From: Bradyrhizobium diazoefficiens USDA 110
GTDB lineage: Bacteria; Pseudomonadota; Alphaproteobacteria; Rhizobiales; Xanthobacteraceae
Direction of reading: 5' to 3'
Assembly (NCBI RefSeq): GCF_000011365.1
Contig: NC_004463.1
Coordinates: forward strand, 2,714,001-2,778,000
DNA: 64,000 bases
The notes under the pieces were generated by a model. The model made no database searches and was not told the DNA's origin. It saw nothing but the letters and a program-made list of their open reading frames with translations. Position 1 is the first letter of the stretch; each line of letters opens with the position of its first letter. This document shows positions 18,001 to 28,101 of the stretch, in pieces. Both the position numbers and the translations under genes were made by a program.

Positions 18001-18053
18001 CCGGATTGATCGACGTCGCGCCGACCGACCGACCCGGTCCGTTACGGCCGTCA

Positions 18054-18221
18054 ATGGTCGTGCGGGCCTGGCGGACGCTGGTGGAGATCATGCGGATCGG
18101 GCGGGAGCGGTCCCGGGCCCGGTGCCAGCTCGCTGCCATGACCGAGCGGGAGCTGCAGGACTGCGGGATGACCCGGTCGGAGATTGCGTACGAGCTGCAT
18201 AAGCCCCGCCGGCGAAGTTAA
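18054..18221 (+). CDS. DUF1127 small protein
   Basis: A 55-residue Arg-rich protein. The C-terminal part (RCQLAAMTERELQDCGMTR then SEIAYELHKP) is a clear DUF1127 (YjiS-like) domain, a family that in other alphaproteobacteria affects small-RNA turnover and phosphate or carbon metabolism through RNA binding. The ATG for MVVRAWRTL is preferred, though no strong ribosome-binding site precedes it; an upstream in-frame start inside the previous gene's end is possible. Role here unknown. Confidence 0.75.
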   Translation: MVVRAWRTLVEIMRIGRERSRARCQLAAMTERELQDCGMTRSEIAYELHKPRRRS

Positions 18222-18398
18222 GATCGGAAGGCGTTGCCTCGCCCCCGCTGGAAGCGGTCGAGAACGCGCTTGGCAAAATGACGCAGGGGCGGCCTGACGA
18301 ACGTCCATCGGGACGCTCCATGCAGCGATCTGCATGCGCCTGCGGGCCTTGCGCCAAAACCTTGCGCAACTGCCGATAAAATCAGCAGTTCTGCTGCG

Positions 18399-18424
18399 AT
18401 CCTTCGCGCGCACGCGCGAAGGAT
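18399..18424. terminator. 12-bp perfect hairpin
   Basis: ATCCTTCGCGCG pairs exactly with CGCGCGAAGGAT around CA. It has no following T run. It may end the NTF2/DUF1127 transcript or shape the chemoreceptor leader. Confidence 0.5.
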
Positions 18425-18430
18425 TAGAAG

Positions 18431-18471
18431 GTTCAATTAACGAGTGTCCCCCATTGTGTCGCGGTGCAGCG
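18431..18471 (+). promoter_or_regulatory. conserved 41-base block upstream of chemoreceptor 1
   Basis: Aligns without gaps to 20867-20907. Shared parts are AATTAA near its 5' end and GTGTCGCGGTGCAGCG at its 3' end. Both copies end 99 bases before their start codons, while the sequence in between is much less conserved. A shared promoter or leader element is the likely reason. Confidence 0.5.
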
Positions 18472-18570
18472 TGGGTCGCCGAGCAACGACCCACGGCTGC
18501 CAGGGTGGCCGGTGACGATCGCCGGACGTTCGGCCGCTCGAATTCACATGCATCTGGGTGGACAGTGGGA

Positions 18571-20580
18571 ATGCCGAAATTTCGTTTGCGGATCAGGGGA
18601 CGCCTGTACGCAGGCTTCATGGCCTTGGTGGCGGTCGGTCTCGTGATGGCGGTGGTCGCCATCTGGAACTTGCGGGCCGTGCAGGATCAGGTCGCAAAAC
18701 TCTCGGCGTTCTCGGACAGCACGGCGCGGGTTCTGGAGATCTCGACCCATCTCCAGGCGATCCAGCGGGCCAATCTGCGCTACATCTACGACGCCAGCGA
18801 ACCTGCGATGAAGGAAGCTTCTGAACGGGAAGCCGCGGCGACCGAGCTGTTGAAGGTCGGAGCGCAGGGGACGGCCTCCGAGGAGCGGCGTAAGCTCTAC
18901 GAAGATCTCATCACCGACATCGCCAGGATGCGGAGCCTGCGTGACAATCTCGGCGACGCCGTCAACGAGGCGCGAACCGGCAAGGCGACGCTGTTGCCGA
19001 GCGGCGACGAACTGACCGTCAAGATGGGCAAGCTGGTCGATACGGCGCGCGCAGCCGTTGACGAAGACACCGCGGCCCTCGTTGCGGACCTCGAATCCAG
19101 GCTCCTTCTCGTCCAGATCGCGAACTGGCGTTTCTTGGCCCTGCGCGACACCAAGGGGCCGGCCAACTTCAGGACGAATGTCGACAGGGCCATGCAGCGG
19201 CTCACGGCGCTCGAAAAGAGCCCGCAGGCGACGGAATTGCGCGCCACGCTCGCGCCGGTGAAGACCTCGCTCGGAATCTACAAATCCGCGTTCGAGACGA
19301 CGTCGGCCGCGATGCTCCAGGCCGACGAGATCTATCACAAGAACCTCGCCCCGCTCATCGTCGAGAGCATCGGCAAGCTCAAGGTCGCCGAAACCACCCT
19401 GAAGAAGGACTACAAGGATTCGCGTACCACCGCCGAAGCCGTGATCGAGGGCACGACGTCCGTGCAGGCGATCGCGGGCGGCCTCGCCGTTCTGTTCGGG
19501 TTGATCGTCGCCTTCCTGATCGCCCGCAGCATCGTCGGTCCCCTGACCTCGATGACGCGCGCGATGGGGCTGCTCGCCGGTGGCAATCTCGAGGTCGAGA
19601 TTCCCGGCCGCGGCAAGGCCGACGAGATCGGCGACATGGCCAAGGCGATCGAGGTGTTCAAGAACAACATGGTCGACACCGAGCGCATGCGCGCGGAGCA
19701 GGTGGAGGTCGAGGCGCGGCAGGCCGAGGGCCGCAAGAAAGACATGGTCCGGCTCGCCGACCAGTTCGAGCAGGCGGTCGGCGAGATCGTCGACACCGTG
19801 TCGTCGGCATCGAACGAGTTGGAGGCCTCGGCCGGCACGTTGACCACGACCGCCTCGCGGGCCCAGGACCTGTCCACGGAAGTCGCCAGCGCCTCACAAG
19901 AGGCCTCGGCCAACGTACAGGCGGTTGCCTCCGCGACCGAGGAGCTGTCCTCCTCGGTTTCGGAGATCGCCCGCCAGGTGCAGGAATCCGCCCGCATCGC
20001 CAGCGAGGCGGTGGGGCAGGCGAGCAGGACCAACGACCGGGTCGGCGAGCTCTCCAAGGCCGCCGCCCGCATCGGCGACGTGGTCGAGCTGATCAGCACC
20101 ATCGCCGGCCAGACCAATCTGCTGGCGCTGAACGCCACCATCGAGGCGGCGCGCGCGGGCGAGGCCGGCCGCGGCTTTGCCGTGGTTGCCTCCGAGGTCA
20201 AGGCGCTGGCCGAGCAGACCGCGAAAGCGACCGGTGAGATCGGCCAGCAGATTTCCAACATCCAGGCCGCTACCGAGCAATCCGTCGGCGCCATCAGGGA
20301 GATCAGCGGCACGATCGAGCGGCTGTCGGAGATCTCGTCGACGGTCGCGGCGGCCGTGGAGCAGCAGGGCGCGGCGACGCAGGAAATCTCCCGCAACGTC
20401 CAGCAGGCGGCCCACGGCACCCAGCGCGTCTCGACCAATATCGGCGACGTGCAGCGCGGCGCCTCCGAGACCGGTTCGGCCTCCTCGCAGGTGCTCTCGG
20501 CGGCGCGCTCGCTGTCGGCCGACAGCAACCGGCTGAAGCAGGAAGTCGCGAGGTTCCTGAACTCGGTCCACGCCGCCTGA
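18571..20580 (+). CDS. methyl-accepting chemotaxis protein (copy 1)
   Basis: A 669-residue transmembrane chemoreceptor. TM1 lies at about residues 11-34, followed by a helical periplasmic sensor domain of about 265 residues. TM2 is at about 298-320, then HAMP ([12 protein letters not shown] onward) and a cytoplasmic coiled-coil signalling domain with the conserved tip [19 protein letters not shown] near 516-534. No C-terminal CheR-docking pentapeptide is visible (ends FLNSVHAA). The ATG giving [12 protein letters not shown] matches the paralogue's start. From residue 377 to the end its protein sequence is identical to the next gene's, while the sensor halves differ, so the two probably sense different ligands through the same output. 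Confidence 0.95.
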   Translation: MPKFRLRIRGRLYAGFMALVAVGLVMAVVAIWNLRAVQDQVAKLSAFSDSTARVLEISTHLQAIQRANLRYIYDASEPAMKEASEREAAATELLKVGAQGTASEERRKLYEDLITDIARMRSLRDNLGDAVNEARTGKATLLPSGDELTVKMGKLVDTARAAVDEDTAALVADLESRLLLVQIANWRFLALRDTKGPANFRTNVDRAMQRLTALEKSPQATELRATLAPVKTSLGIYKSAFETTSAAMLQADEIYHKNLAPLIVESIGKLKVAETTLKKDYKDSRTTAEAVIEGTTSVQAIAGGLAVLFGLIVAFLIARSIVGPLTSMTRAMGLLAGGNLEVEIPGRGKADEIGDMAKAIEVFKNNMVDTERMRAEQVEVEARQAEGRKKDMVRLADQFEQAVGEIVDTVSSASNELEASAGTLTTTASRAQDLSTEVASASQEASANVQAVASATEELSSSVSEIARQVQESARIASEAVGQASRTNDRVGELSKAAARIGDVVELISTIAGQTNLLALNATIEAARAGEAGRGFAVVASEVKALAEQTAKATGEIGQQISNIQAATEQSVGAIREISGTIERLSEISSTVAAAVEQQGAATQEISRNVQQAAHGTQRVSTNIGDVQRGASETGSASSQVLSAARSLSADSNRLKQEVARFLNSVHAA

Positions 20581-20605
20581 TCGGCGCGGGCGTCTCAAGA
20601 GCAAA

Positions 20606-20629
20606 GGTCCACGCGCATGCGCGTGGACC
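20606..20629. terminator. 24-base perfect palindrome after chemoreceptor 1
   Basis: GGTCCACGCGCA followed directly by its reverse complement. An identical palindrome follows chemoreceptor 2 at 23042-23065. It has no T run. Position just after both stops suggests a terminator or mRNA 3' end stabiliser copied with the gene. Confidence 0.6.
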
Positions 20630-20866
20630 TGCGCGGCGCGGGTGGATCCTTCAGCTCGATCGCGCGGGCAGCTGCTCGATGCCCGGATAAATTCGTCGAT
20701 ACAATTTTGCTGGGCGTGCGACTCGCACTGCGCCCTGGCGCAAACCGCGTCGGACAGTTTCGATTGCCACATTCCTGTTCAGATGATTGCAGACCTGGCG
20801 GTGCCCGCCATCTCCGCGGGCATTCTTTCGTGCGATCCTCCGTAGTCGACGCGTGGCAAATGCAGC

Positions 20867-20907
20867 ATTGAATTAAGAAGTATTCTTCATGGTGTCGCGG
20901 TGCAGCG
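20867..20907 (+). promoter_or_regulatory. conserved 41-base block upstream of chemoreceptor 2
   Basis: Second copy of the block at 18431-18471, again ending 99 bases before the start codon. AATTAA and the 16-base GTGTCGCGGTGCAGCG are identical. Probably the promoter or leader element of this gene. Confidence 0.5.
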
Positions 20908-21006
20908 CGAATCTCCGAAAGGTGATTGCGGCTGGGCGGGGGGCCGCTGCGACGTCGGGGAGTCGTTCGGTTACTCCATCTCTCTTGCTATGGATGGACG
21001 GTGCAG

Positions 21007-23016
21007 ATGCCGAGCTTGCGTTTCAGAATCCGGGGGCGTCTCTACGCCGGATTTTCGGTTCTCGTTGTCGTTGGCTTGATCATGGCCGCGGTCGCGATCT
21101 GGAATTTGTGGGCGGTCCAGGGCCAGATGGCGCGGCTATCCGCACTCTCGGACAACACGGCCCGCGTCCAGGAAATCTCGATCAACCTCCAGGCGCTGCG
21201 GCGCGCCAATCTCCGCTACATCTATGACGCCAACGAGCCGGCCTTCAAGGAGGCTGCGGAGCGGGAGGGGGCGACGGTGGAGCTGCTGAAGGACGCGGCC
21301 AAGTCGACGGTCTCCGAGGAGCGGCTCAAGATCTACAATGGCCTGATCGGTGACGTCGAAAAGATGAAGTCCCTGCGCGAGAGCATGGGCACCGCCGTCA
21401 ACGAGACGGCGAAAGGCAAGGCTGTTCTGCTCGCCGGCGGGGATGAGCTGACCGCCAATAGCGGCAAGCTCGTCGACGCCGCGCGTGAAACTGGCGATAC
21501 CAGCGTGACCGCCCCTGTCGCCGATCTCGAATCCAAGATCCTGCTGGTTCGTGTCGCAAACTGGCGCTTCCTCGCCGTCCGGGACGCAAAGGGGCCGGCG
21601 ACCTTCAGGACCAATGTCGATCGGGCGCAGCAAGCGCTCAAGTCACTGCAGGAGGCCGGTCTGCCGGACGAGGTCAAGGTCGCGTTCGGACCGATCAAGA
21701 GCTCGCTTTCGGCCTACAAGGCGGCGTTCGAGACGACCTCCGCCGCAATCCTCCAGGCCGATGAAATCTACCGCAACAGTATCGCTCCCCTGATCGGCGA
21801 AAGCGTCGACAAGCTCAAGATGGCGGAGACCGGATTGAAGGCCGACTACCAGAAGTCGCGCGCGGCCGCCGATGGCGTCATTGCCAATACGACCTGGATC
21901 CAGGAAGTCGCCGGCGGCCTTGCGATCCTGTTCGGCAGCCTCGTCGCCTTCCTGATCGCGCGCAGCATCGTCGGACCGCTGACCACGATGACCCGGGCGA
22001 TGGGAGCCCTCGCCGGTGGCGATCTCAAGGTCGAGATTCCGGGCCGTGGCAATCGCGACGAGATCGGCGACATGGCCAAGGCGATCCAGGTGTTCAAGGA
22101 GAGCATGGTCGAGACCGAGCGCCTGCGTCACGAGCAGGTCGAGGTCGAGGCGCGGCAGGCCGAGGGCCGCAAGAAAGACATGGTCCGGCTCGCCGACCAG
22201 TTCGAGCAGGCGGTCGGCGAGATCGTCGACACCGTGTCGTCGGCATCGAACGAGTTGGAGGCCTCGGCCGGCACGTTGACCACGACCGCCTCGCGGGCCC
22301 AGGACCTGTCCACGGAAGTCGCCAGCGCCTCACAAGAGGCCTCGGCCAACGTACAGGCGGTTGCCTCCGCGACCGAGGAGCTGTCCTCCTCGGTTTCGGA
22401 GATCGCCCGCCAGGTGCAGGAATCCGCCCGCATCGCCAGCGAGGCGGTGGGGCAGGCGAGCAGGACCAACGACCGGGTCGGCGAGCTCTCCAAGGCGGCC
22501 GCCCGCATCGGCGACGTGGTCGAGCTGATCAGCACCATCGCGGGCCAGACCAATCTGCTGGCGCTGAACGCCACCATCGAGGCGGCGCGCGCGGGCGAGG
22601 CCGGCCGCGGCTTTGCCGTGGTCGCCTCCGAGGTCAAGGCGCTGGCCGAGCAGACCGCGAAAGCGACCGGTGAGATCGGCCAGCAGATTTCCAACATCCA
22701 GGCCGCTACCGAGCAATCCGTCGGCGCCATCAGGGAGATCAGCGGCACCATCGAGCGGCTGTCGGAGATTTCCTCGACGGTCGCGGCGGCCGTGGAGCAG
22801 CAGGGCGCGGCGACGCAGGAGATCTCCCGCAACGTCCAGCAGGCGGCCCACGGCACCCAGCGCGTTTCCACCAATATCGGCGACGTGCAGCGCGGTGCCT
22901 CCGAGACCGGTTCGGCCTCCTCGCAGGTGCTCTCGGCGGCGCGCTCGCTGTCGGCCGACAGCAACCGGCTGAAGCAGGAGGTCGCCAGGTTCCTGAACTC
23001 GGTCCACGCCGCCTGA
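21007..23016 (+). CDS. methyl-accepting chemotaxis protein (copy 2)
   Basis: A 669-residue chemoreceptor with the same architecture as copy 1: TM1 near residues 11-34, periplasmic helical domain, TM2 near 298-320, HAMP, signalling domain. The sensor half is clearly homologous to copy 1 but substituted throughout. From residue 377 to the end the two proteins are identical, and the DNA is identical over about 356 bases (22141-22496), with roughly a dozen synonymous changes after that. The ATG giving [12 protein letters not shown] is the matching start. Confidence 0.95.
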   Translation: MPSLRFRIRGRLYAGFSVLVVVGLIMAAVAIWNLWAVQGQMARLSALSDNTARVQEISINLQALRRANLRYIYDANEPAFKEAAEREGATVELLKDAAKSTVSEERLKIYNGLIGDVEKMKSLRESMGTAVNETAKGKAVLLAGGDELTANSGKLVDAARETGDTSVTAPVADLESKILLVRVANWRFLAVRDAKGPATFRTNVDRAQQALKSLQEAGLPDEVKVAFGPIKSSLSAYKAAFETTSAAILQADEIYRNSIAPLIGESVDKLKMAETGLKADYQKSRAAADGVIANTTWIQEVAGGLAILFGSLVAFLIARSIVGPLTTMTRAMGALAGGDLKVEIPGRGNRDEIGDMAKAIQVFKESMVETERLRHEQVEVEARQAEGRKKDMVRLADQFEQAVGEIVDTVSSASNELEASAGTLTTTASRAQDLSTEVASASQEASANVQAVASATEELSSSVSEIARQVQESARIASEAVGQASRTNDRVGELSKAAARIGDVVELISTIAGQTNLLALNATIEAARAGEAGRGFAVVASEVKALAEQTAKATGEIGQQISNIQAATEQSVGAIREISGTIERLSEISSTVAAAVEQQGAATQEISRNVQQAAHGTQRVSTNIGDVQRGASETGSASSQVLSAARSLSADSNRLKQEVARFLNSVHAA

Positions 23017-23041
23017 TCGGCGCTGGCGTTTCAAAAGCAAA

Positions 23042-23065
23042 GGTCCACGCGCATGCGCGTGGACC
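23042..23065. terminator. 24-base perfect palindrome after chemoreceptor 2
   Basis: Identical to 20606-20629 (half-site GGTCCACGCGCA). It lies between this gene and the convergent GST gene, so it may serve both strands. Confidence 0.6.
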
Positions 23066-23086
23066 CGGGTTGAAGGCGTGGCGCGA

Positions 23087-23776
23087 TCAGGCGACCTTGG
23101 TCATCATGTGCTTGAACATGTTGGCGCGCGCTTCGTCGTCCATCTCGGCCTTGAAGGTGAACTTGTCCTTCAGCCCGATCGCGCGCACAGCCGCAGGGCG
23201 CGCCGAGATCTCGTCGACCAGGCGCTTTACGTTCGGATATCGTGCAAAGGCGTCGTCGCCGAGCTTGAATGGCACCATCCGCGCCCAGCCCCACAGCGCC
23301 ATGTCGACGATCGAATAGCTGTCGCCGACCATGTAGCGGTGGTCTTTGAGGTGGCCGTGGAGAATCTTGTAGTGGCGATCGGTCTCGTACTGATAGCGGT
23401 TATGGGCGTAGTCGTGGTTCTGATCCTTCGGCGCGAAATGCTTGAAGTGCACGGCCTGGCCCGAATACGGGCCGACGCCGGTGGCGATGAACATCAGCCA
23501 TGACAGCGTCTCGCCGCGCAACGACGCGGCGGGCAGGAATTTTCCGGTCTTCTCGGCGAGATAGAGCAGGATGGCGTTCGAGTCGAACACGATCGTGCCG
23601 CCGTCGTCGATCGCCGGCACCTTGCCGTTCGGATTGATCTTGAGGAAATCCGGCGTGAACTGCTCGCCCTTGCGGGTGTCGATCTTCACCGGCTCGAAAG
23701 GAAGGCCGGACTCTTCGAGATAAAGCGCGACCTTGGTCGGGTTCGGCGAACCGTTGAAATAGAATTTGAGCATCAC
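23087..23776 (-). CDS. glutathione S-transferase family protein
   Basis: A 229-residue GST. The N-terminal domain has KFYFNGSPNPTKVALYLEE, then INPNGKVPAIDD and the glutathione-site motif VFDSNAILLYLAEKTG. The C-terminal helical domain holds DSYSIVDMALWGWARM. The Ser in GSPNP suggests a theta/Nu-like class with Ser or Asn as catalytic residue. A second ATG one codon in is equally likely as start. Substrate unknown. Confidence 0.9.
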   Translation of the reverse strand: MMLKFYFNGSPNPTKVALYLEESGLPFEPVKIDTRKGEQFTPDFLKINPNGKVPAIDDGGTIVFDSNAILLYLAEKTGKFLPAASLRGETLSWLMFIATGVGPYSGQAVHFKHFAPKDQNHDYAHNRYQYETDRHYKILHGHLKDHRYMVGDSYSIVDMALWGWARMVPFKLGDDAFARYPNVKRLVDEISARPAAVRAIGLKDKFTFKAEMDDEARANMFKHMMTKVA

Positions 23777-23905
23777 ACATCTCCCCAGTGTTTCTTGCCG
23801 AGAGTGAACGCAGCGTCATCGCCGCGGGGTCGGCCTGTCTTGCCTGAAGCTCGTCGGGGAGGGCAACCGGCGAGTTTGCCGGGCGGTACCTGCGCGCCGC
23901 GCAGA

Positions 23906-24232
23906 TCAGCCGGCGTAACAAAGGCCGATCGCCGCCGTAATAATCATCCCGGCGCCGACGGCTTCCAGCCGCAGCCCGAGCCGCGCGGCAAGATGCATGT
24001 CGGAGGCCCGTGCCGATCGCTCCGATCCGCGCGAGTAGCCGTGCACGATGACGTCGTGATTGAAATCGTCGTGCGCCTCGTTGCTGCTGGCGAGCCCGAC
24101 GCAGACCACGAGCACGCCGAACAGAGCGAGGCCGAAAAATCCCAGCAGCGCGATCAGGAACATCGGAAACATGCCGAGCAGGAAGATCGGCAGCAGCGGC
24201 ACCAGCAGCAAGGTCTCGGACTGTCGTCGCAT
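23906..24232 (-). CDS. small two-TM membrane protein, unknown
   Basis: A 108-residue protein with a long hydrophobic stretch at about residues 7-45 (enough for two crossings), a polar Asp/His/Arg-rich middle and a last hydrophobic helix near 88-105. No family recognised. The ATG for MRRQSETLLL is preferred over a TTG three codons upstream; the ribosome-binding site is weak. Stands alone between GST and ccrM. Confidence 0.6.
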   Translation of the reverse strand: MRRQSETLLLVPLLPIFLLGMFPMFLIALLGFFGLALFGVLVVCVGLASSNEAHDDFNHDVIVHGYSRGSERSARASDMHLAARLGLRLEAVGAGMIITAAIGLCYAG

Positions 24233-24302
24233 GAGAGCCAACCGGTCAGGACGGGGCTGATCGGTCGAATCTAGTCCTGGTTCCGCTGGCTTTCAACCAC
24301 CG

Positions 24303-24429
24303 CTGTCACTCCGGGCGCGCCTCTTGGCGCGAGCTATGATGCGCAATTGCGCATCTGAGAGTCCATTGGGCGGCGTGTGCTTGGGTTCGATGGATTCCGG
24401 TTCTCGCTTCGCGAGCCCCGGAATGACGG
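24303..24429. repeat. composite palindromic repeats upstream of membrane protein gene
   Basis: Contains the 18-base perfect palindrome GATGCGCAATTGCGCATC at 24338-24355 and a CATTCCGGGG-family element ending CGAGCCCCGGAATGACGG. A degenerate copy of the first palindrome (TATGATGCCCAATTGCGC) recurs near 26970. Confidence 0.75.
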
Positions 24430-24442
24430 AGGAGAGGGAGGA

Positions 24443-25592
<1,150 letters not shown>

Positions 25593-25807
25593 AGGCGACG
25601 CTGTCGGCGACGCGGGACCAAACAACCGACTGACCGTTACATTGAAGGGGCAAAGTAAAAATCGACTTAATCCGCCGCTTTCGTGTGCAGGCCTCGCATC
25701 GCGCGTCGTGCGTGGTTCGCTGTTCGCATTCGCCGAGTTTTACAGTGTATTTCTCGTTTCTTCGCGCTGCGGGAGCCGCTGGAGCTGCGAAACGACTCCA
25801 AATTTCT

Positions 25808-25844
25808 CTCGGAAAAAATTGCTCAACCCTCGGAAAAAATTGCT
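25808..25844. repeat. two 16-base direct repeats, 21-base period
   Basis: CTCGGAAAAAATTGCT occurs at 25808-25823 and 25829-25844. The 21-base period is two helical turns, so a protein bound to both would face the same side of the DNA. Confidence 0.75.
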
Positions 25845-25867
25845 GGCATCGGCATGCTGTCGCACTA

Positions 25868-25880
25868 GGCAATAATTGCC
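25868..25880. promoter_or_regulatory. GGCAATAATTGCC dyad
   Basis: A perfect six-base inverted repeat about one central base, 106 bases upstream of the ypfJ-like start. Possibly an operator; the binding protein is unknown. Confidence 0.35.
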
Positions 25881-25986
25881 GAGCGGGATATTGATAAAGG
25901 CAACGGAAATTTTACGTATGTGGCGCGTTGAGCTTTGTCGCATTTGCGCCCAATTGACGCCATCAAGGACTTAAGGGAAGCCCGCC

Positions 25987-26928
25987 ATGCGCTACGATGA
26001 TTTCCGCCGCAGCGACGACATCGAGGATCGTCGCGACGAAGGCGGCGGCGGGTTTGGCGGCGGCGGAGGCGGCGGGTTTGGCCTGCCCATGGGCGGCGGC
26101 GGGCTCGGCATCGGCACCATCATCGTGCTCGGCCTGATCGGCTACGCCTTCGGCATCGATCCGCGCATCCTGATCGGCGGCGCCGAGATCCTCACCGGCG
26201 GCGGCCAGGCGCCGAGCTACCAGACCGATCGCCAGTCGACGTCGGCCAAGCGCGGCGCGCCGACCGACGAGATGGGCAGCATGATCTCCGGCATCCTCGG
26301 CGAGATCGACGACCGCTGGAGCGAGATCTTCCAGGCCAGCGGCCAGTCCTACACCGGTCCGAAGATCGTGCTGTTCCGCAACGCCACCAATGGCGGCCGC
26401 TGCGGCATGGCGCAGTCGGCGATGGGCCCCTTCTACTGTCCGCCGGATCGCACCATCTTCCTCGACACCGGCTTCTTCCGCGAGGTCGAGACGCGCTTCC
26501 GCGGCTGCTCCGGCAAGTCGGCCTGCAATTTCACCACCGCCTACATCATCGCGCATGAAGCCGGCCACCACATCCAGAACCTGCTCGGCATCATTCCGCG
26601 CGTGACGCGGCTTCAGCAGCAGGCCGGCAGCAAGGCCGAGGCCAACGCGCTCCAGGTCAAGGTGGAGTTGCAGGCGGACTGTCTGTCCGGCGTCTGGGTC
26701 AACCGCGAGGCGAAGAAGCGTCCGAACTTCCTGGAAGCCGGCGACATCGACGCCGCGCTGACCACGGCCAGTGCGATCGGCGACGACACGCTCCAGCGTC
26801 AGGCCACCGGACGCGTCGTGCCCGATTCCTTCACCCATGGCTCGGCCGCGCAGCGCAAGCAATGGTTCATGACCGGCTACCAGCAGGGCACGGTCCAGGC
26901 CTGCAACACGTTCGGCGGCGGGTCGTAG
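25987..26928 (+). CDS. YpfJ-type putative neutral zinc metallopeptidase
   Basis: A 313-residue protein with an acidic Arg/Asp N-terminus and a glycine run at about residues 19-41. A single membrane helix follows near 42-57. The zinc motif HEAGH is at 190-194 in a typical YpfJ setting (IIAHEAGHHIQNLLG). Cys151, Cys174 and Cys180 may form a disulfide in the exported domain. Family activity is not well established. AAGGGAAG precedes the ATG. Divergent from ccrM over the 413-base regulatory-looking region. Confidence 0.9.
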   Translation: MRYDDFRRSDDIEDRRDEGGGGFGGGGGGGFGLPMGGGGLGIGTIIVLGLIGYAFGIDPRILIGGAEILTGGGQAPSYQTDRQSTSAKRGAPTDEMGSMISGILGEIDDRWSEIFQASGQSYTGPKIVLFRNATNGGRCGMAQSAMGPFYCPPDRTIFLDTGFFREVETRFRGCSGKSACNFTTAYIIAHEAGHHIQNLLGIIPRVTRLQQQAGSKAEANALQVKVELQADCLSGVWVNREAKKRPNFLEAGDIDAALTTASAIGDDTLQRQATGRVVPDSFTHGSAAQRKQWFMTGYQQGTVQACNTFGGGS

Positions 26929-27010
26929 TACACTGGACTTCGTGCCCCGGACGTAGCGCAGCACGAACTATGATGCCCAATTGCGCATCCGGGAATGCAG
27001 GAGTAGTGGC

Positions 27011-27157
27011 GTCATCCTGAGGTGCTCGCCTCTTCGGCGAGCCTCGAAGGATGGCGAGCTCCCGGCCCATCCTTCGAGGTGCGCCCTTGCGGTGCGCTTG
27101 CGCCGCAAGAGCGCGCACCTCCCGAGCGAACGCAAATGCGTTCGTCCGGGGATGACG
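27011..27157. repeat. intergenic palindromic repeat, CCTGAGGTGC family
   Basis: Starts GTCATCCTGAGGTGCTCGCC and ends CCGGGGATGACG. Inner hairpin GCTCGCCTCTTCGGCGAGC is perfect. A second copy is at 52041-52151. Located upstream of moaB. Confidence 0.8.
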
Positions 27158-27186
27158 GCGGTGGCCGGGGAAACAGGAGTGAAGTC

Positions 27187-27750
27187 GTGGCCTCGATCGA
27201 CGAAGCAAAACAGTTCATCCCGCTCAACATCGCGGTGCTGACCGTCTCCGACACGCGCGCGCTCGCCGACGACAAGTCCGGCCAGACGCTGGCCGACCGC
27301 CTCACCGGCGCGGGCCATCATCTTGCCGCGCGCGAGATCGTCACCGACGACGTCGAGGCGATCCGCGCCGTCATCCGCCGCTGGATTGCGGATAGCGGCG
27401 TCGACGTCGTCATCACCACCGGCGGCACCGGCTTCACCGGGCGCGACGTCACGCCGGAGGCGATCGAGCCCTTGTTCGAGAAACGCATGGACGGTTTCTC
27501 GATCGCATTCCACATGCTGAGCCACGCCAAGATCGGCACCTCGACGATCCAGAGCCGCGCCACCGCGGGCGTTGCCGGGGCAACCTACATCTTCTGCCTG
27601 CCCGGCTCTCCCGGCGCCTGCCGCGACGGCTGGGACGGCATTCTCGCCGCTCAGCTCGACTACCGCACGCGCCCCTGCAATTTCGTCGAGATCATGCCGC
27701 GCCTCGACGAGCATCTGCGCCGGCCGAAGGCGCAAGGCGCGACTGCGTAG
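27187..27750 (+). CDS. moaB: molybdenum cofactor biosynthesis protein MoaB
   Basis: A 187-residue MoaB/MogA-fold protein that binds molybdopterin and probably adenylylates it before metal insertion. The family motifs IAVLTVSDTR, DVVITTGGTGFTGRDVTPEA and IFCLPGSPGACRDGWDGIL are all present. The GTG start is chosen because AGGAG lies seven bases upstream; the longer open frame 5' of it runs through a palindromic repeat. No other moa gene is adjacent. Confidence 0.92.
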   Translation: MASIDEAKQFIPLNIAVLTVSDTRALADDKSGQTLADRLTGAGHHLAAREIVTDDVEAIRAVIRRWIADSGVDVVITTGGTGFTGRDVTPEAIEPLFEKRMDGFSIAFHMLSHAKIGTSTIQSRATAGVAGATYIFCLPGSPGACRDGWDGILAAQLDYRTRPCNFVEIMPRLDEHLRRPKAQGATA

Positions 27751-27773
27751 TTGCCGGCGTTGACGCTTTCTTC

Positions 27774-27918
27774 CCTTCTCCCCCTTGTGGGAGAAGGTGG
27801 CGCGAAGCGCCGGATGAGGGGTTCCCTCCGCGGAGACCTGTGCTCGCGGAGACATACCCCTCACCCAACTGAGCCCGCGTCTACCGGCGTCGCTGCCCTC
27901 TCCCACAAGGGGCGAGGG
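27774..27918. repeat. intergenic palindromic repeat, CTCCC/GGGAG family
   Basis: Left hairpin CCTTCTCCC...GGGAGAAGG with CGGATGAGGGGT following, and right arm CCCTCTCCCACAAGGGGCG. It lies between convergent moaB and the small minus-strand ORF and may end both transcripts. Confidence 0.75.
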
Positions 27919-27960
27919 CATCGCGATGCGCATCTCGCTCTTTGCGACACTCGTTCTCGA

Positions 27961-28101
27961 CTAGAATTTGTTGGTCAGCGAACTCCACACCATCAGCCAC
28001 ATCTGCCGGCACGCCTCCGCGTGCAGGCGTCGCGCCCGGCGCTTGTAGAGATCGACGAGCTCTCCGGTGATGCGGTGCGCGGATTGGTGCCGCTGGTGCA
28101 T
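27961..28101 (-). CDS. 46-residue basic small protein, coupled to MarR-GNAT
   Basis: An ORF of 46 residues with its ATG overlapping the stop of the upstream gene as TGATG, the usual arrangement for translational coupling. The product is Arg/His-rich with a short hydrophobic stretch near the C-terminus (MWLMVWSSL). No family recognised. Support comes from the exact stop/start overlap; it is too short for composition to decide. Confidence 0.5.
   Translation of the reverse strand: MHQRHQSAHRITGELVDLYKRRARRLHAEACRQMWLMVWSSLTNKF

Larger units (their letters stand above)
18222..18570. other. 349-base gene-free stretch upstream of the first chemoreceptor
   Basis: Holds a strong hairpin at 18399-18424 and, at 18431-18471, a block shared with the upstream region of the second chemoreceptor gene at the same distance from the start codon. 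Nothing else recognised. Confidence 0.6.
20581..21006. other. 426-base gene-free stretch between chemoreceptor genes
   Basis: Begins with the 24-base palindrome at 20606-20629 and ends with the second copy of the upstream block (20867-20907). The middle is unremarkable. The second receptor is therefore likely to have its own promoter. Confidence 0.6.
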
